Below are positions 9,190 through 18,304 of a stretch of DNA of 64,000 bases, piece by piece; the stretch's first letter is position 1; each line of letters starts with the position of its first letter. Under the pieces are notes generated by a model. That model was given only the letters and a program-made list of their open reading frames with translations, made no database searches and was not told where the DNA came from. The translations under genes were made by a program, and so were the position numbers. Origin of the DNA: Pleionea sp. CnH1-48 (GTDB lineage: Bacteria; Pseudomonadota; Gammaproteobacteria; Enterobacterales; Kangiellaceae); contig NZ_JAMXSB010000006.1 of assembly GCF_024124665.1 (NCBI RefSeq), positions 284,549 through 348,548 of the forward strand. Direction: 5' to 3'.

Positions 9190-11426
9190 TATGAATTGCT
9201 CACCTTTTTGTGTTGAGTTTTCTTATTGGTTAATTCAAGCGCGGCTTCAACAATACTTTCACATGATGGTAAAACCAGATTAGCAGCAGCAGCCAAGGGA
9301 ATAAACGAGTCTTCAGCAGCAATACGCGAGAAAGGAGCATCAATATTGTGTTCGGCAAGGCAGGTCATAATAGCTTCACTGATAGATCCCGTCTTTCGGC
9401 ATTCATCGACAACAAGAATGTGCTCACACCCAGCGACTGCATTAATAATTTCTGCTTCGTTAAGCGGTGCTAACCATCGTAGGTCGACCACCCGACAGCG
9501 GATATTTTTTTCTTCGAGATGCTTTGCAGCCTGTCGACTTAAATAGTAGCCATTGCCATAAGTTAAAATGCATAGATCTTTTCCATCACCTTCTATGTGA
9601 AGATCGCCTAGTAAAATATCTTCGCCTTCGCCCGGCGCTTCATAAGGCGATGCCCAAAGTCCATCTTCAGGCTCATGCAGATCACGTGTCATATACAGTG
9701 CAATCGGTTCAATAAAAATAATGACACGCTTTTGCTCATGAGCTAATGCGACACAAGTTCTTAACATCTTGGCAGCATCACGACCATTACTTGGACAAGC
9801 GATGATCACTCCTGGAATATCACGAAAAACATTAAAAGAATTATCGTTATGGAAATGTCCCCCAAATCCTTTTTGATAAGCGAGCCCTGCAATACGCACA
9901 ATCATCGGGTTAGAGTACTGACCATTAGAGAAGAACGACAAGGTCGCCGCCTCTCCTCGAATCTGGTCTTCAGCATTATGCACATAAGCTAAAAATTGAA
10001 TCTCTGGAATAGGCAAAAATCCATTGTGAGCTAATCCAATTGCAGCACCAAGAATACTCTGTTCATCAAGTAAGGTATTCACCACTCGAGAAGGACCAAA
10101 CTTGGCATGCAGCCCCATGGTTGCACCATAAACGCCACCTTTTTTGCCAACATCTTCACCACACACAATGGTGTTAGGATACTGTAATAAAATATCCGAC
10201 AAGGCCAGACTGATATGTCGAGACATGTGCAACGGCTGGCCAAACTGACGCTTATCTTTTGCAAAAAGTTCATTACGTTGTTCTGCCGTTGGCAATGGCA
10301 TAGGCTCAACATCGTTGCGCTGAGGAGCGATCGATGCCATCACTTCTTCTGCCGTTGTTAACTTAGGCTTGGTAATGGCTTCTTCTGCCACTCGAGCAAT
10401 TCGCTTTTCGATGTCTTGATAAAACTGGCACACTTGTGTAGGTGTTAAAATATCGTTCTCAACCAGTATTCGAGCCGTGTGCAATAAAGGGTCTTGTGCT
10501 TCGATAGCTTCGATTTCTTTGACACTGCGATAGCTGACTTCGGCATCAGATCCTGCATGCCCCATTAAGCGAATCGTTTTGCAATGAAGAAACACAGGCA
10601 TTTTGTTAACTCGTGCATAACGCTCGGCTTTCTTTGCCGCTTGATATACATCGAGAATGTTAAGCCCATCGCAATAAATATATTCAAAGCCGGCTCTATG
10701 TTGAAAGTTTGCTTGAATCCATCCTTCGGGTGTTCGGGTAGAGATACCAATACCATTATCTTCACATACAAATACAATCGGCATTGGCGTTTTTTGATAA
10801 GCAGCCCATCCAGCCGCATTAAATGCACCTAAAGCGGTGGAATGATTGGCAGAGGCATCACCAAAGTTACAGACAACCACACTGTCAGCGGGCATGTCTG
10901 TTTCTATAGATTTGATTTTATTTGCCAATCCAATGGAATAAGCAGCTCCCATTGCCTTAGGCAAATGGGATGCAATAGTACTAGTCTGAGGAGGTATATA
11001 AAGTGCTTTGCTTCCTAATACTTTATGTCGTCCAGCAGAGATAGGATCTTCGTTAGAAGCAGAAAATGATAGCAATGTATCATACACAGGTGTTTCGCCA
11101 TCAACCTGACGGCTTCGTTGAACGACAAAGGCACATGATCGATAGTGTAAAAATGCCATATCAGTATAACGAAAGACTTTTCCTAGTACTGCATTTCCTT
11201 CATGTCCAGCACTGCCAATGGTATAAAAGCTCTCTTTTCTTGCAGCAAGCTTTCTTGAAGCAAAGTCAAGATGACGACTGATTGCCTGACTTTCAAAAAG
11301 TTCAACAACTTCTTGAGAGGTCAGACCAACGTCTTGGGGTGTTAGTTTATGTAAGTCTTCAGGAAAGTTTTTATCTAGAACACTTTTGCAAAAGTTTTCA
11401 TGAATAATATCTGCGCGATTCGACAT
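9189..11426 (-). CDS. Fused alpha-beta 2-oxo acid dehydrogenase E1 (thiamine diphosphate enzyme)
   Basis: A 745-residue protein in which the E1 alpha and E1 beta halves of a 2-oxo acid dehydrogenase are joined. The alpha half (about 40-370) carries the ThDP/metal motif, starting at Gly189-Asp190 and ending at Asn224 (GDASANHS ... CEDNG), and HAGSDAE near the phosphorylation-loop position. The beta half (about 405-735) has CGEDVGKKGGVYG, LDEQSILGAAIGLA and ACPSNGRDAAKMLR. Homologues act on branched-chain 2-oxo acids or pyruvate, normally with E2 (lipoyl) and E3 partners; neither is encoded here. The next gene is the coupled FabD-like acyltransferase, which hints at feeding an acyl group into lipid or natural-product synthesis. 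Substrate unknown. Confidence 0.85.
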   Translation of the reverse strand: MSNRADIIHENFCKSVLDKNFPEDLHKLTPQDVGLTSQEVVELFESQAISRHLDFASRKLAARKESFYTIGSAGHEGNAVLGKVFRYTDMAFLHYRSCAFVVQRSRQVDGETPVYDTLLSFSASNEDPISAGRHKVLGSKALYIPPQTSTIASHLPKAMGAAYSIGLANKIKSIETDMPADSVVVCNFGDASANHSTALGAFNAAGWAAYQKTPMPIVFVCEDNGIGISTRTPEGWIQANFQHRAGFEYIYCDGLNILDVYQAAKKAERYARVNKMPVFLHCKTIRLMGHAGSDAEVSYRSVKEIEAIEAQDPLLHTARILVENDILTPTQVCQFYQDIEKRIARVAEEAITKPKLTTAEEVMASIAPQRNDVEPMPLPTAEQRNELFAKDKRQFGQPLHMSRHISLALSDILLQYPNTIVCGEDVGKKGGVYGATMGLHAKFGPSRVVNTLLDEQSILGAAIGLAHNGFLPIPEIQFLAYVHNAEDQIRGEAATLSFFSNGQYSNPMIVRIAGLAYQKGFGGHFHNDNSFNVFRDIPGVIIACPSNGRDAAKMLRTCVALAHEQKRVIIFIEPIALYMTRDLHEPEDGLWASPYEAPGEGEDILLGDLHIEGDGKDLCILTYGNGYYLSRQAAKHLEEKNIRCRVVDLRWLAPLNEAEIINAVAGCEHILVVDECRKTGSISEAIMTCLAEHNIDAPFSRIAAEDSFIPLAAAANLVLPSCESIVEAALELTNKKTQHKKVSNS

Positions 11427-11779
11427 CTTGTTACAAACTCATCGACCAGTTTTTAGAGCAGCCCATTGTTCAAGATCACCTTTACTCCGTCAAGCATGGC
11501 CAAAACCTTTCATAGAAATTTCAACCTAAAAAATAAGCATTTAATTTAATTTCTAGTATTTATAAAGCTTTCAGGAAAGCCTTTTTGAGATTTTTATTCG
11601 AGGCTTTTTTTAAAAATGCTTCAATGCAATATAATAGGTTCTTTTTGACTCGCTTAATGTAGACCTATATCACGAGTTAAACGCGTTTTATGATAGAATT
11701 TTATTTCTAACGCTTGTTTGAAATCTCTATCAATAATAAAGACGACCATGTTCATTACAGTATCTAAAGAGCCCACTCC
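11427..11779. other. Divergent intergenic region, E1 and methyltransferase promoters
   Basis: This very AT-rich spacer separates two divergent genes and must hold both promoters; a possible -35 TTGACT lies at about 11646-11651, but no convincing pair is visible. GCTTT-CAGG-AAAGC followed by CTTTTT (11567-11586) looks like a weak terminator on the plus strand without a gene in front of it. Confidence 0.4.
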
Positions 11780-12433
11780 ATGCTGTTTTCATTAAAACTG
11801 ATCTTTAAAGAATTTGGGGAATGGTTAATTGTCGTAAAACGCTATTACTATCATCCTCGCTTTCTTGTTATCGAAGTCATGTTGTTTATTCTGTACTTTT
11901 TCAGCAATCCCTATCGACTATGCCGTCGATATTTTAATCAAAAGGCTCAAGAAGGACAGATTTATGGAGAGACGCCTCTAACAACCTATGTCCAAGTCAT
12001 ACAAGAGCTATCGCTCTCTGCTAGCTCTAAGGTCGTCGATCTGGGGTGCGGTCGAGGGCGTCTGGTGTTCTGGGGCAGCTGTTTTACATCGGCACAAATG
12101 GTAGGCATTGATTGTGTGCCCGCTTTTATTACTCGAGCCAAATGGATATCCAGACTCGTTAAGCTCTCCAGAATAGAGTGGCAATGCACTGATATATTAG
12201 AAGCCGACCTAACCCAAGCTACTCATGTTTATCTTTTTGGAACTACTTTAGAAGACAGCACCATTACTGACTGGCTAATCAAACTGCGAGAGTTCCCTCC
12301 CGGTGTTCAGGTCATCACTGTGAGTTATTCATTATTAGAGTATGAAGGAGCGGCGGATTTTGAATTGATAAAAGAAAAAGAAATGGACTTTGCCTGGGGA
12401 AAGTCGAGCGTATTTTTTCATCAGCGGAAATAA
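11780..12433 (+). CDS. Class I SAM-dependent methyltransferase, membrane-associated
   Basis: A 217-residue protein. The SAM-binding motif I is VVDLGCGRGR at residues 85-94, followed by MVGIDCVPAF (motif II acidic residue) and a QCTDILEADL stretch. In front of it, residues 28-43 form a single hydrophobic segment (FLVIEVMLFILYFFSNP), so the enzyme probably sits on the inner membrane. The substrate cannot be told. The gene stands alone, and its stop codon overlaps the A-run of the convergent terminator. Confidence 0.75.
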   Translation: MLFSLKLIFKEFGEWLIVVKRYYYHPRFLVIEVMLFILYFFSNPYRLCRRYFNQKAQEGQIYGETPLTTYVQVIQELSLSASSKVVDLGCGRGRLVFWGSCFTSAQMVGIDCVPAFITRAKWISRLVKLSRIEWQCTDILEADLTQATHVYLFGTTLEDSTITDWLIKLREFPPGVQVITVSYSLLEYEGAADFELIKEKEMDFAWGKSSVFFHQRK

Positions 12434-12464
12434 AAAAGGCTGATAGAGAGTTTCTCTATCAGCC
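12432..12464 (-). terminator. Terminator of the tricorn-like protease gene
   Basis: A perfect 12-bp stem (GGCTGATAGAGA at 12438-12449, complement at 12453-12464, loop of 3) is followed on the minus strand by six U residues. It may also stop the convergent methyltransferase transcript. Confidence 0.85.
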
Positions 12465-12487
12465 TAAAACAAAAAGTGGCGATGACT

Positions 12488-15400
12488 TTATTTTAAATCA
12501 TTCAATAAAGTTTCTACGGCCTTTTCAATTTGTTTATCTTTACCACGAGCTAGAGAGTCAGGATCATTATCCACCAATACATCTGGCTGTAAGTCTCGAT
12601 TTTCTTGCAATAAGCCTTTGTTATCCAACATGCCTACTTGTGGAATACCAAAGATCAAGTCACCTGATTGCAAACGCTCCCACCAAACGGCGGTTCCAGT
12701 AGCAGGCACAGGCATACCAATCAACTTACCAATCTCGAGTGCTTTATAAGAGTGTGGGAATAAGTAAGCATCAGAATAGTTACCCTCACCCATCAAGACG
12801 ACCGATGGACGCTTCCACTTAGCAATTGGTTCAGAGCCCATGTTTTTGCCTCGTGGCAAGAATTGGTAATACTCTTTACCTGATAATAAAGTATTCAGGT
12901 CATCATGAAGCCAACCGCCGCCATTAAATCGAGTGTCAACAATCAAAGCTTCTTTACCCGAGTTGCGACCTAGTACTTCACTGTAAACTTCCTGGAACGA
13001 AGCGGTATTCATCCCTTTAACATGAACGTATCCAAGACGACCATTAGAAAGTTTATCAACAAGAGCACGACGCTGCTCTACCCATCGCTCATAACGCAAC
13101 TGTTGAGTAGCACCTCGAGATTCAGGCTTAACTACAACTGAGTAAGATTTTTTCTTTCTCGGTTTAAGTGTCAAGCGAACTCTTTTTCCTGCTTTATGGT
13201 TTAGCAACTGATATAAGTTAGCATCTGAATCCAGCTTAACACCATCAACCGCAGTGATCACTGTGCCAGGCTTAATCGAAAGGTCATCTCGATCTAATGG
13301 GCCTTTGGCAATGACTTCAGCGATTTTGACGCCTTTACCATTGTAGTTATAATCAGGATAGAAACCTAAAGATGCGGTATTGTCGCCGCCACCAGCAGGA
13401 CGATAGCGAGCACCAGTATGCGATGCGTTTAGCTCACCTAACAGCTCACTCATTAAGAATGCGAAGTCACGATTGTTATTAATCGACTTCAACTTCATTT
13501 TATATTCTTTTTTGAGTCCGTCCCAATCGACGCCATGCATGTTTTCTAAGTAGAACTTTTGCTTTGTTTGACGCCAGATATGCTCAAATAGGTAGTCTCG
13601 TTCTGCACTGGCATTTAGCTCCATTTCTGCAGCAAAGCTGATAGGTTTGCTTTTGCCATCCGCTAACGATACTTTCGAAAGCTTACCATCGGCTAATAAG
13701 AAAATGTTTTTGCCTTCTTTATCCATTTCCATAGAAATAGACTCAGCGCCAAGCTTAGAAAGCTTTTTGGTGCTACCTTCTTTAAAATCTTGCTCCCATA
13801 AGTCAAAGCCTTTTTCAAACCTTGCCAAATAATAAAGCTTTTTACCATCTTTCGATAATAGACCACCGCCTAACTCAGAGCTGTGTCGAGTCAAACGTTT
13901 AGTTCTATCATCAATGTTCTTGAGATTAATATCGATAGCTTTTACGCTTTCATCTTTACTATCTTTTTTATCCTCTTTTTCTTCATCTTTCGCTTTTTTC
14001 TTCTTGTCTTCCTCAAGCTCTTCTTTTAACGCCAGCTCTTCTTTTGATAAATTAAACTCATCATAAGATTTTTGATTTAAGAAGATACCGAAGATATTGG
14101 CTTCAGCTCCCCAACTACCGTGGTTTCTGCGGCCATGTTTATTACTAGCAAATGTAATAACATTACCATCTAGAGCCCAATGAGGAACAAAGTCAGCATA
14201 TCCAGATAAAGTAAGATTGATAGGCTCAGACTTGCCATCAACAGAAACGATCCCTACCTCTGGCGTCCAACGATTGGTATCAGAAAAGTGTACAGCCAAC
14301 CACTTGCTGTCAGGAGACCACTCAAAATATTGGTCACCATCAGAATAGGAATAGTTATATTTATCCGCTAAAACCAAACGTTTTTTCTTAGACTTCAGGT
14401 TAGCAACTTTGACACTTTCGCGATTAGCAATATAGGCAACTTCTTTTCCATCCGGAGAATAAGCAGGTTGGAAAGTTTCATCACTGTCTTTAACAATAGC
14501 TTTTTCGCTCATTGCCGTTGCAGCATAAAAATACTTTTCGTTTTTATCGCTCAGCGTTGTTTGATAGATATTCCAGCTACCGTCACGCTCACCGGCATAA
14601 AGCAAACTACGGCCATCAGGAGAGAAAGAAACACTTCGCTCCTGTTCTGGCGTGTTGGTAATTCTTTTAGTGGTATTAAACTCAGTGGAAGTCACATAAA
14701 CTTCACCACGAATAATAAAAGCCACTTCTTTGCCACTAGGAGAAACAGAGAACTCAGTCGCATTTGCAGGGTTAACCAAAGTTTTAATATCGTTATGGTT
14801 AGAGTGTTGTGCAACTTTGATATCCAGCTTCTTGCCTTCTTTCTGGCCTTTTTCTAGATGATAAACTGAACCATGGTAGTTATATACCAGGTTACCATTA
14901 TCATCCATACTCAGATCACGAACTGGATGAGTTTTGTGGTGAGTTAGCTGAGTGGCTTGTCCTGACTTGATGTCTTTTTTCCAGACATTGAAAGTGCCGC
15001 TCTGTTCTGACAAATAGTAAAAGCTCTTGCCATCCTGACTCCACAGTGGATTTCTGTCTTCACCAGCAAAGTTGGTTAATTTAGTTCGCTTATTTTTCTT
15101 TTTGTCCCATACCCAGATGTCTCGAGTAACAGATGAGGTGTGATGCTTACGGAAAGGGTCTTCATAACCTTTTACATCATGATAAATAACTTGTTTATCA
15201 TCATCGCTGTACTTTGCACTTTCCATAGCAATCGTACTTAACTGGCTTGGCGTACCACCTGATAGCTTAACCTCGTATAGTTCGGGCAAACCACCATAAG
15301 GAAACTGGGCCGACTTAGCGCTATCCATTCGTAGTGAGCGCATCAGCACTTTGTCATTCTTGCGGCTAAAGTCATAAGGAATGTCATTGGTAGAGTGATA

Positions 15401-15712
15401 GGTCAAACGTTTCGCTTTCCCTCCGTCTGCATTCACCACGAAAACATCAAAGTTGCCATAGCGATCAGATGCAAAGGCCAGCTTTTTACCATCATTAGAC
15501 CAGACAGGATAACCGTCATAAGCGCTATGCATGGTAACAGGTGTTGCTGTCCCCCCTTGTTTATCAACAACAAAAATATTCCCCTGATAACTGAAAGCAA
15601 TCTTGTTTCCATCTGGAGAAACCGCTGTTTGGCGATACCAGTCACCATTAGCAGCATAGGCTTGGCCAGCCACAGCACTGAGCAGGGTGGCAATAAGTGT
15701 CTTCTTAAACAT
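12488..15712 (-). CDS. Tricorn-like S41 family periplasmic protease
   Basis: A 1074-residue exported protein with a signal peptide (residues 1-20, cut at AYA-AN). Two beta-propeller regions with WD40-like/PD40 repeats follow (about 25-310 and 310-690; SPDGNKIAFSY, WSNDGKKLAFASDR, SPDGKEVAYIANR). Between them and the catalytic part lies an extremely charged stretch (about 560-600, KEELEEDKKKKAKDEEKEDK). A PDZ domain (about 790-870) precedes the S41 peptidase domain (about 890-1060). Ser764-His765 (NASHTGAR) and Ser980 (GNYSDAY) match the Ser745-His746/Ser965 pattern of archaeal tricorn protease. Expected role: degradation of peptides in the periplasm. Upstream of it, divergently, lies the imuA cassette, with no functional link. 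Confidence 0.9.
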   Translation of the reverse strand: MFKKTLIATLLSAVAGQAYAANGDWYRQTAVSPDGNKIAFSYQGNIFVVDKQGGTATPVTMHSAYDGYPVWSNDGKKLAFASDRYGNFDVFVVNADGGKAKRLTYHSTNDIPYDFSRKNDKVLMRSLRMDSAKSAQFPYGGLPELYEVKLSGGTPSQLSTIAMESAKYSDDDKQVIYHDVKGYEDPFRKHHTSSVTRDIWVWDKKKNKRTKLTNFAGEDRNPLWSQDGKSFYYLSEQSGTFNVWKKDIKSGQATQLTHHKTHPVRDLSMDDNGNLVYNYHGSVYHLEKGQKEGKKLDIKVAQHSNHNDIKTLVNPANATEFSVSPSGKEVAFIIRGEVYVTSTEFNTTKRITNTPEQERSVSFSPDGRSLLYAGERDGSWNIYQTTLSDKNEKYFYAATAMSEKAIVKDSDETFQPAYSPDGKEVAYIANRESVKVANLKSKKKRLVLADKYNYSYSDGDQYFEWSPDSKWLAVHFSDTNRWTPEVGIVSVDGKSEPINLTLSGYADFVPHWALDGNVITFASNKHGRRNHGSWGAEANIFGIFLNQKSYDEFNLSKEELALKEELEEDKKKKAKDEEKEDKKDSKDESVKAIDINLKNIDDRTKRLTRHSSELGGGLLSKDGKKLYYLARFEKGFDLWEQDFKEGSTKKLSKLGAESISMEMDKEGKNIFLLADGKLSKVSLADGKSKPISFAAEMELNASAERDYLFEHIWRQTKQKFYLENMHGVDWDGLKKEYKMKLKSINNNRDFAFLMSELLGELNASHTGARYRPAGGGDNTASLGFYPDYNYNGKGVKIAEVIAKGPLDRDDLSIKPGTVITAVDGVKLDSDANLYQLLNHKAGKRVRLTLKPRKKKSYSVVVKPESRGATQQLRYERWVEQRRALVDKLSNGRLGYVHVKGMNTASFQEVYSEVLGRNSGKEALIVDTRFNGGGWLHDDLNTLLSGKEYYQFLPRGKNMGSEPIAKWKRPSVVLMGEGNYSDAYLFPHSYKALEIGKLIGMPVPATGTAVWWERLQSGDLIFGIPQVGMLDNKGLLQENRDLQPDVLVDNDPDSLARGKDKQIEKAVETLLNDLK

Positions 15713-16078
15713 AAGAAATCCCTAGTGTTTATATTATATTTGCGTTCTCTTATGTATCACAGTCATGGATGAATCCCAAACAAGCTCTTATATCAAATAT
15801 GAACGGCCCAAAGGCAAAAACAAATATTTCTGTTTAAAATCAAAAAGTTAAAACCCAAAAGTATGATACATTATAACATTTGGTTACAGATTCAAGGGCC
15901 ACCACCACCTAAACTCCTAATTCCGTTACCTGGCTTAATTTGTGCCTAATTGCTTTACTCCCTAAAAATAAAGATGTCTTGTTTTCAATAACTTAGCATC
16001 TCAATGCTTGATTGTACTGGAAAACCACTCAAATAAATGCTACTTATATAAGTACGAAATCAAGTTATTTTCAATCGA
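15713..16078. other. Divergent intergenic region of the tricorn-like gene and imuA
   Basis: 366 bp hold the promoters of both genes. On the imuA side there is a 14-bp palindrome at 16041-16054 and, at 16015-16019, a TACTG half-site followed 10 nt later by CAAAT, a degenerate LexA-type arrangement. No reading frame was seen. Confidence 0.5.
16041..16054 (+). promoter_or_regulatory. Candidate operator of the imuA-imuB-dnaE2 cassette
   Basis: The perfect palindrome TACTTATATAAGTA lies 25-38 bp before the imuA start and would overlap a -10 element (TATATA). Such cassettes are normally repressed by LexA or a second LexA. The site is not the E. coli CTGT-N8-ACAG box, so assignment to a LexA-type repressor is inference. 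Confidence 0.4.
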
Positions 16079-16843
16079 ATGTCACTCTCTCAAGTATTAA
16101 GACATCCTGCCCTTTGGAAAGCTTCAGAACACACAAAAGTAAGAGCGGCAGTGTCAACAGGCTATCAACGGCTAGATCACCACTTACATGACGGTGGCTG
16201 GCCTAAAGGAGCCTTAACTGAAATACTATTACCTCATCATGGAGTCGGTGAGCTGCGTTTGCTCACGCCTCTACTAAAAACCTATTCTCAAAAGTCAGGC
16301 TTTATCTTATTCATCAATCCACCACTGATTCCCTATGTCGATGCACTCAATAGCCAAGGTATTGTCTGCCATCAATTGCTTTTGCTTCATACCAGCTCTA
16401 CTCAAGACGCTGTCTGGGCAGCACAACAAGCCCTTACATCAGGCTCTTGTTCCGTCGTTATGATATGGAGTGACGATCCATTAGCCGTATTGTCACTGAG
16501 AAAACTGTCTCTTGCAGCCACCCAAGGGAGTAACTGGGCTTTTCTACTAAGACCCCAGTCCTATGTATCCAGTCCCTCTATGGCTAGCCTGCGCTTAACA
16601 TTAACTCCTCTTAAAAATGGTTGTAGCCAAATACATATATTAAAACAGCCCGGTGGTTGGAGTGATCAACGCTTTTCATTAAAGCTATTAACTGAACAAC
16701 AATACTGGACCTCAGCTCCTGGGTCTCAATGGCCTGTCCCGGAGTGTAATAAAAGACAAACGGTGACGGCCTCATATAAACAATATGAAGCACCGCTCTC
16801 TGAGTCTGATCATTTACCACAAACAGAATTGTCAACGCACTAA
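16079..16843 (+). CDS. imuA: ImuA, RecA/SulA-like partner of translesion synthesis
   Basis: A 254-residue protein with the ImuA pattern: VSTGYQRLDHHLHDGGWPKGALTEIL near the N-terminus (related to the RecA Walker A region but without a canonical P-loop), GELRLLTPLL and PLIPYVDALNSQGI. ImuA works with ImuB and DnaE2 in damage-induced mutagenesis. It is the first gene of the three-gene operon; its stop is 4 bp before the imuB start. The last 40 residues are polar and look unstructured. Confidence 0.85.
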   Translation: MSLSQVLRHPALWKASEHTKVRAAVSTGYQRLDHHLHDGGWPKGALTEILLPHHGVGELRLLTPLLKTYSQKSGFILFINPPLIPYVDALNSQGIVCHQLLLLHTSSTQDAVWAAQQALTSGSCSVVMIWSDDPLAVLSLRKLSLAATQGSNWAFLLRPQSYVSSPSMASLRLTLTPLKNGCSQIHILKQPGGWSDQRFSLKLLTEQQYWTSAPGSQWPVPECNKRQTVTASYKQYEAPLSESDHLPQTELSTH

Positions 16844-16847
16844 AACT

Positions 16848-18302
16848 ATGTTGTGGTTATGTATTCGTTTTACTCAGTTACCTTTAGAAGCTCGACTAGC
16901 TTCTATTGGTCATACTAATGATATTCCCATTGCAGTCGTTCAGGATAACATCATTATCGGCTGTAATAGAGCAGCAAGAGAGAAAGGTGTTCAAACTCAA
17001 CAAAGTATTGGAACGGGGTATGCATTATCTTCCGGTCTTAAAGTTCTAGAAAGGAATCAGCACGACGAACAGAAAGTATTGGAAAATATAGCGCAAGCTT
17101 TATCATGTTTTACACCAGCCCTTGTTATTCTACCTAGCCATTGCGTTTTACTAGAGTTACAAAAAAGCCTGAAGCTCTTTAACGGATTATCAGAGATAGA
17201 AAATAAAATAAGACTGTCATTAACCAACTTAAAGCTCACATACCAAATAGCCATTGCTCATACTCTTAAAGCCGCTGAAGTATTATCGATAGATCCTGAT
17301 GAATGCTCTTTGCAAACCTGGAACCATTCTTTAGCAACATTTGATACTTTGCAACTTGCTAAGAAGATAAGAGCAATAAAAATCTCCGATCTTGTTATAG
17401 AAAAGTCGCATAGAGAACGCATTATTTCTTCAGGTATCAAAAATCTTGAACAACTACTTAAAGCGAGCAGCTCATCGCTCAGAAGGCGCTTCGGACTAGA
17501 GACAATGCAGTATATTAAAAAGTTAAATAATGACTTAGATGATATTCCTGACTACTATATCCCTGAAGAAAACTTTAATGCCTCAATATCCTTTATCGAT
17601 GTTATTCATTCGATAGAAAACTTGGAAAGCCCAATTTCATATTTAATAGAACTGCTGGTTAACTTTTTCAGGTTACACCAAAGATCTTCTTCAGACTTAC
17701 TTTGGACGTTAACCGATATTTATCAGAAAACAACGTCCTTTTCTGTTCACTTTAGTGATCATCAATATAACCATAGTATCTATCTAGAAAATACACTTCT
17801 ATATCTTAGCAATATTAAGTTGTCAGCTCCCATAGAATCCATAAACCTATTTGTTGATAACTTGATAGCAATAGAGATAAATGAAAAGCCACTATTTCAT
17901 CAAGATGGAGAGTTTAAAAGCTCATTGAATTTTGTTAACAAAATCCAGGCTAAATTAGGTACAGAAACTTGTCTATGGTTAGAACGAAAGTCGCAAAATA
18001 TACCTGAGCTTACGTATACTGCGATAAGCCAAAAGCCTCAAAGCTCACTATCGTCAAAAAATAGCCACATACGGCCAGCTTGGTTATTTAAAAAGCCTCA
18101 AAAAATAATAAAAGAAGGAAGTTCCTTATGGTGGAATGGCTCTATGACTATAGTTTCTTCACCCGAGAGCATCTCTGGTTATTGGTGGAAAAAACATGTC
18201 TGTAGAAAGTATTACATAGCAAAGCATCAAAACCATAGCTACTACTGGATTTTTCATGACATCCAAAAAGACGAGTGGTTTATACATGGCATATACACTT
18301 AA
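16848..18302 (+). CDS. imuB: ImuB, catalytically inactive Y-family polymerase
   Basis: A 484-residue Y-family DNA polymerase homologue. The N-terminus LWLCIRFTQLPLEAR replaces the DMDAFFASVE metal-binding motif of active Y-family enzymes, as is usual for ImuB, which serves as a hub linking DnaE2, ImuA and the sliding clamp. The thumb/helix-hairpin-helix part is near residues 190-220 (SSGIKNLEQLLKASSSSLRRRFG). I chose the ATG at 16848, just after the imuA stop; an in-frame ATG at 16785 would lie inside imuA and add residues not seen in the family. The sequence is more AT-rich and divergent than its neighbours. Confidence 0.85.
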   Translation: MLWLCIRFTQLPLEARLASIGHTNDIPIAVVQDNIIIGCNRAAREKGVQTQQSIGTGYALSSGLKVLERNQHDEQKVLENIAQALSCFTPALVILPSHCVLLELQKSLKLFNGLSEIENKIRLSLTNLKLTYQIAIAHTLKAAEVLSIDPDECSLQTWNHSLATFDTLQLAKKIRAIKISDLVIEKSHRERIISSGIKNLEQLLKASSSSLRRRFGLETMQYIKKLNNDLDDIPDYYIPEENFNASISFIDVIHSIENLESPISYLIELLVNFFRLHQRSSSDLLWTLTDIYQKTTSFSVHFSDHQYNHSIYLENTLLYLSNIKLSAPIESINLFVDNLIAIEINEKPLFHQDGEFKSSLNFVNKIQAKLGTETCLWLERKSQNIPELTYTAISQKPQSSLSSKNSHIRPAWLFKKPQKIIKEGSSLWWNGSMTIVSSPESISGYWWKKHVCRKYYIAKHQNHSYYWIFHDIQKDEWFIHGIYT

Positions 18303-18304
18303 CC

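Noticed and set aside
11567..11586. Terminator-like GCTTT-CAGG-AAAGC-CTTTTT on the plus strand
   Set aside because: Stem of only 5 bp and no plus-strand gene upstream that it could terminate.
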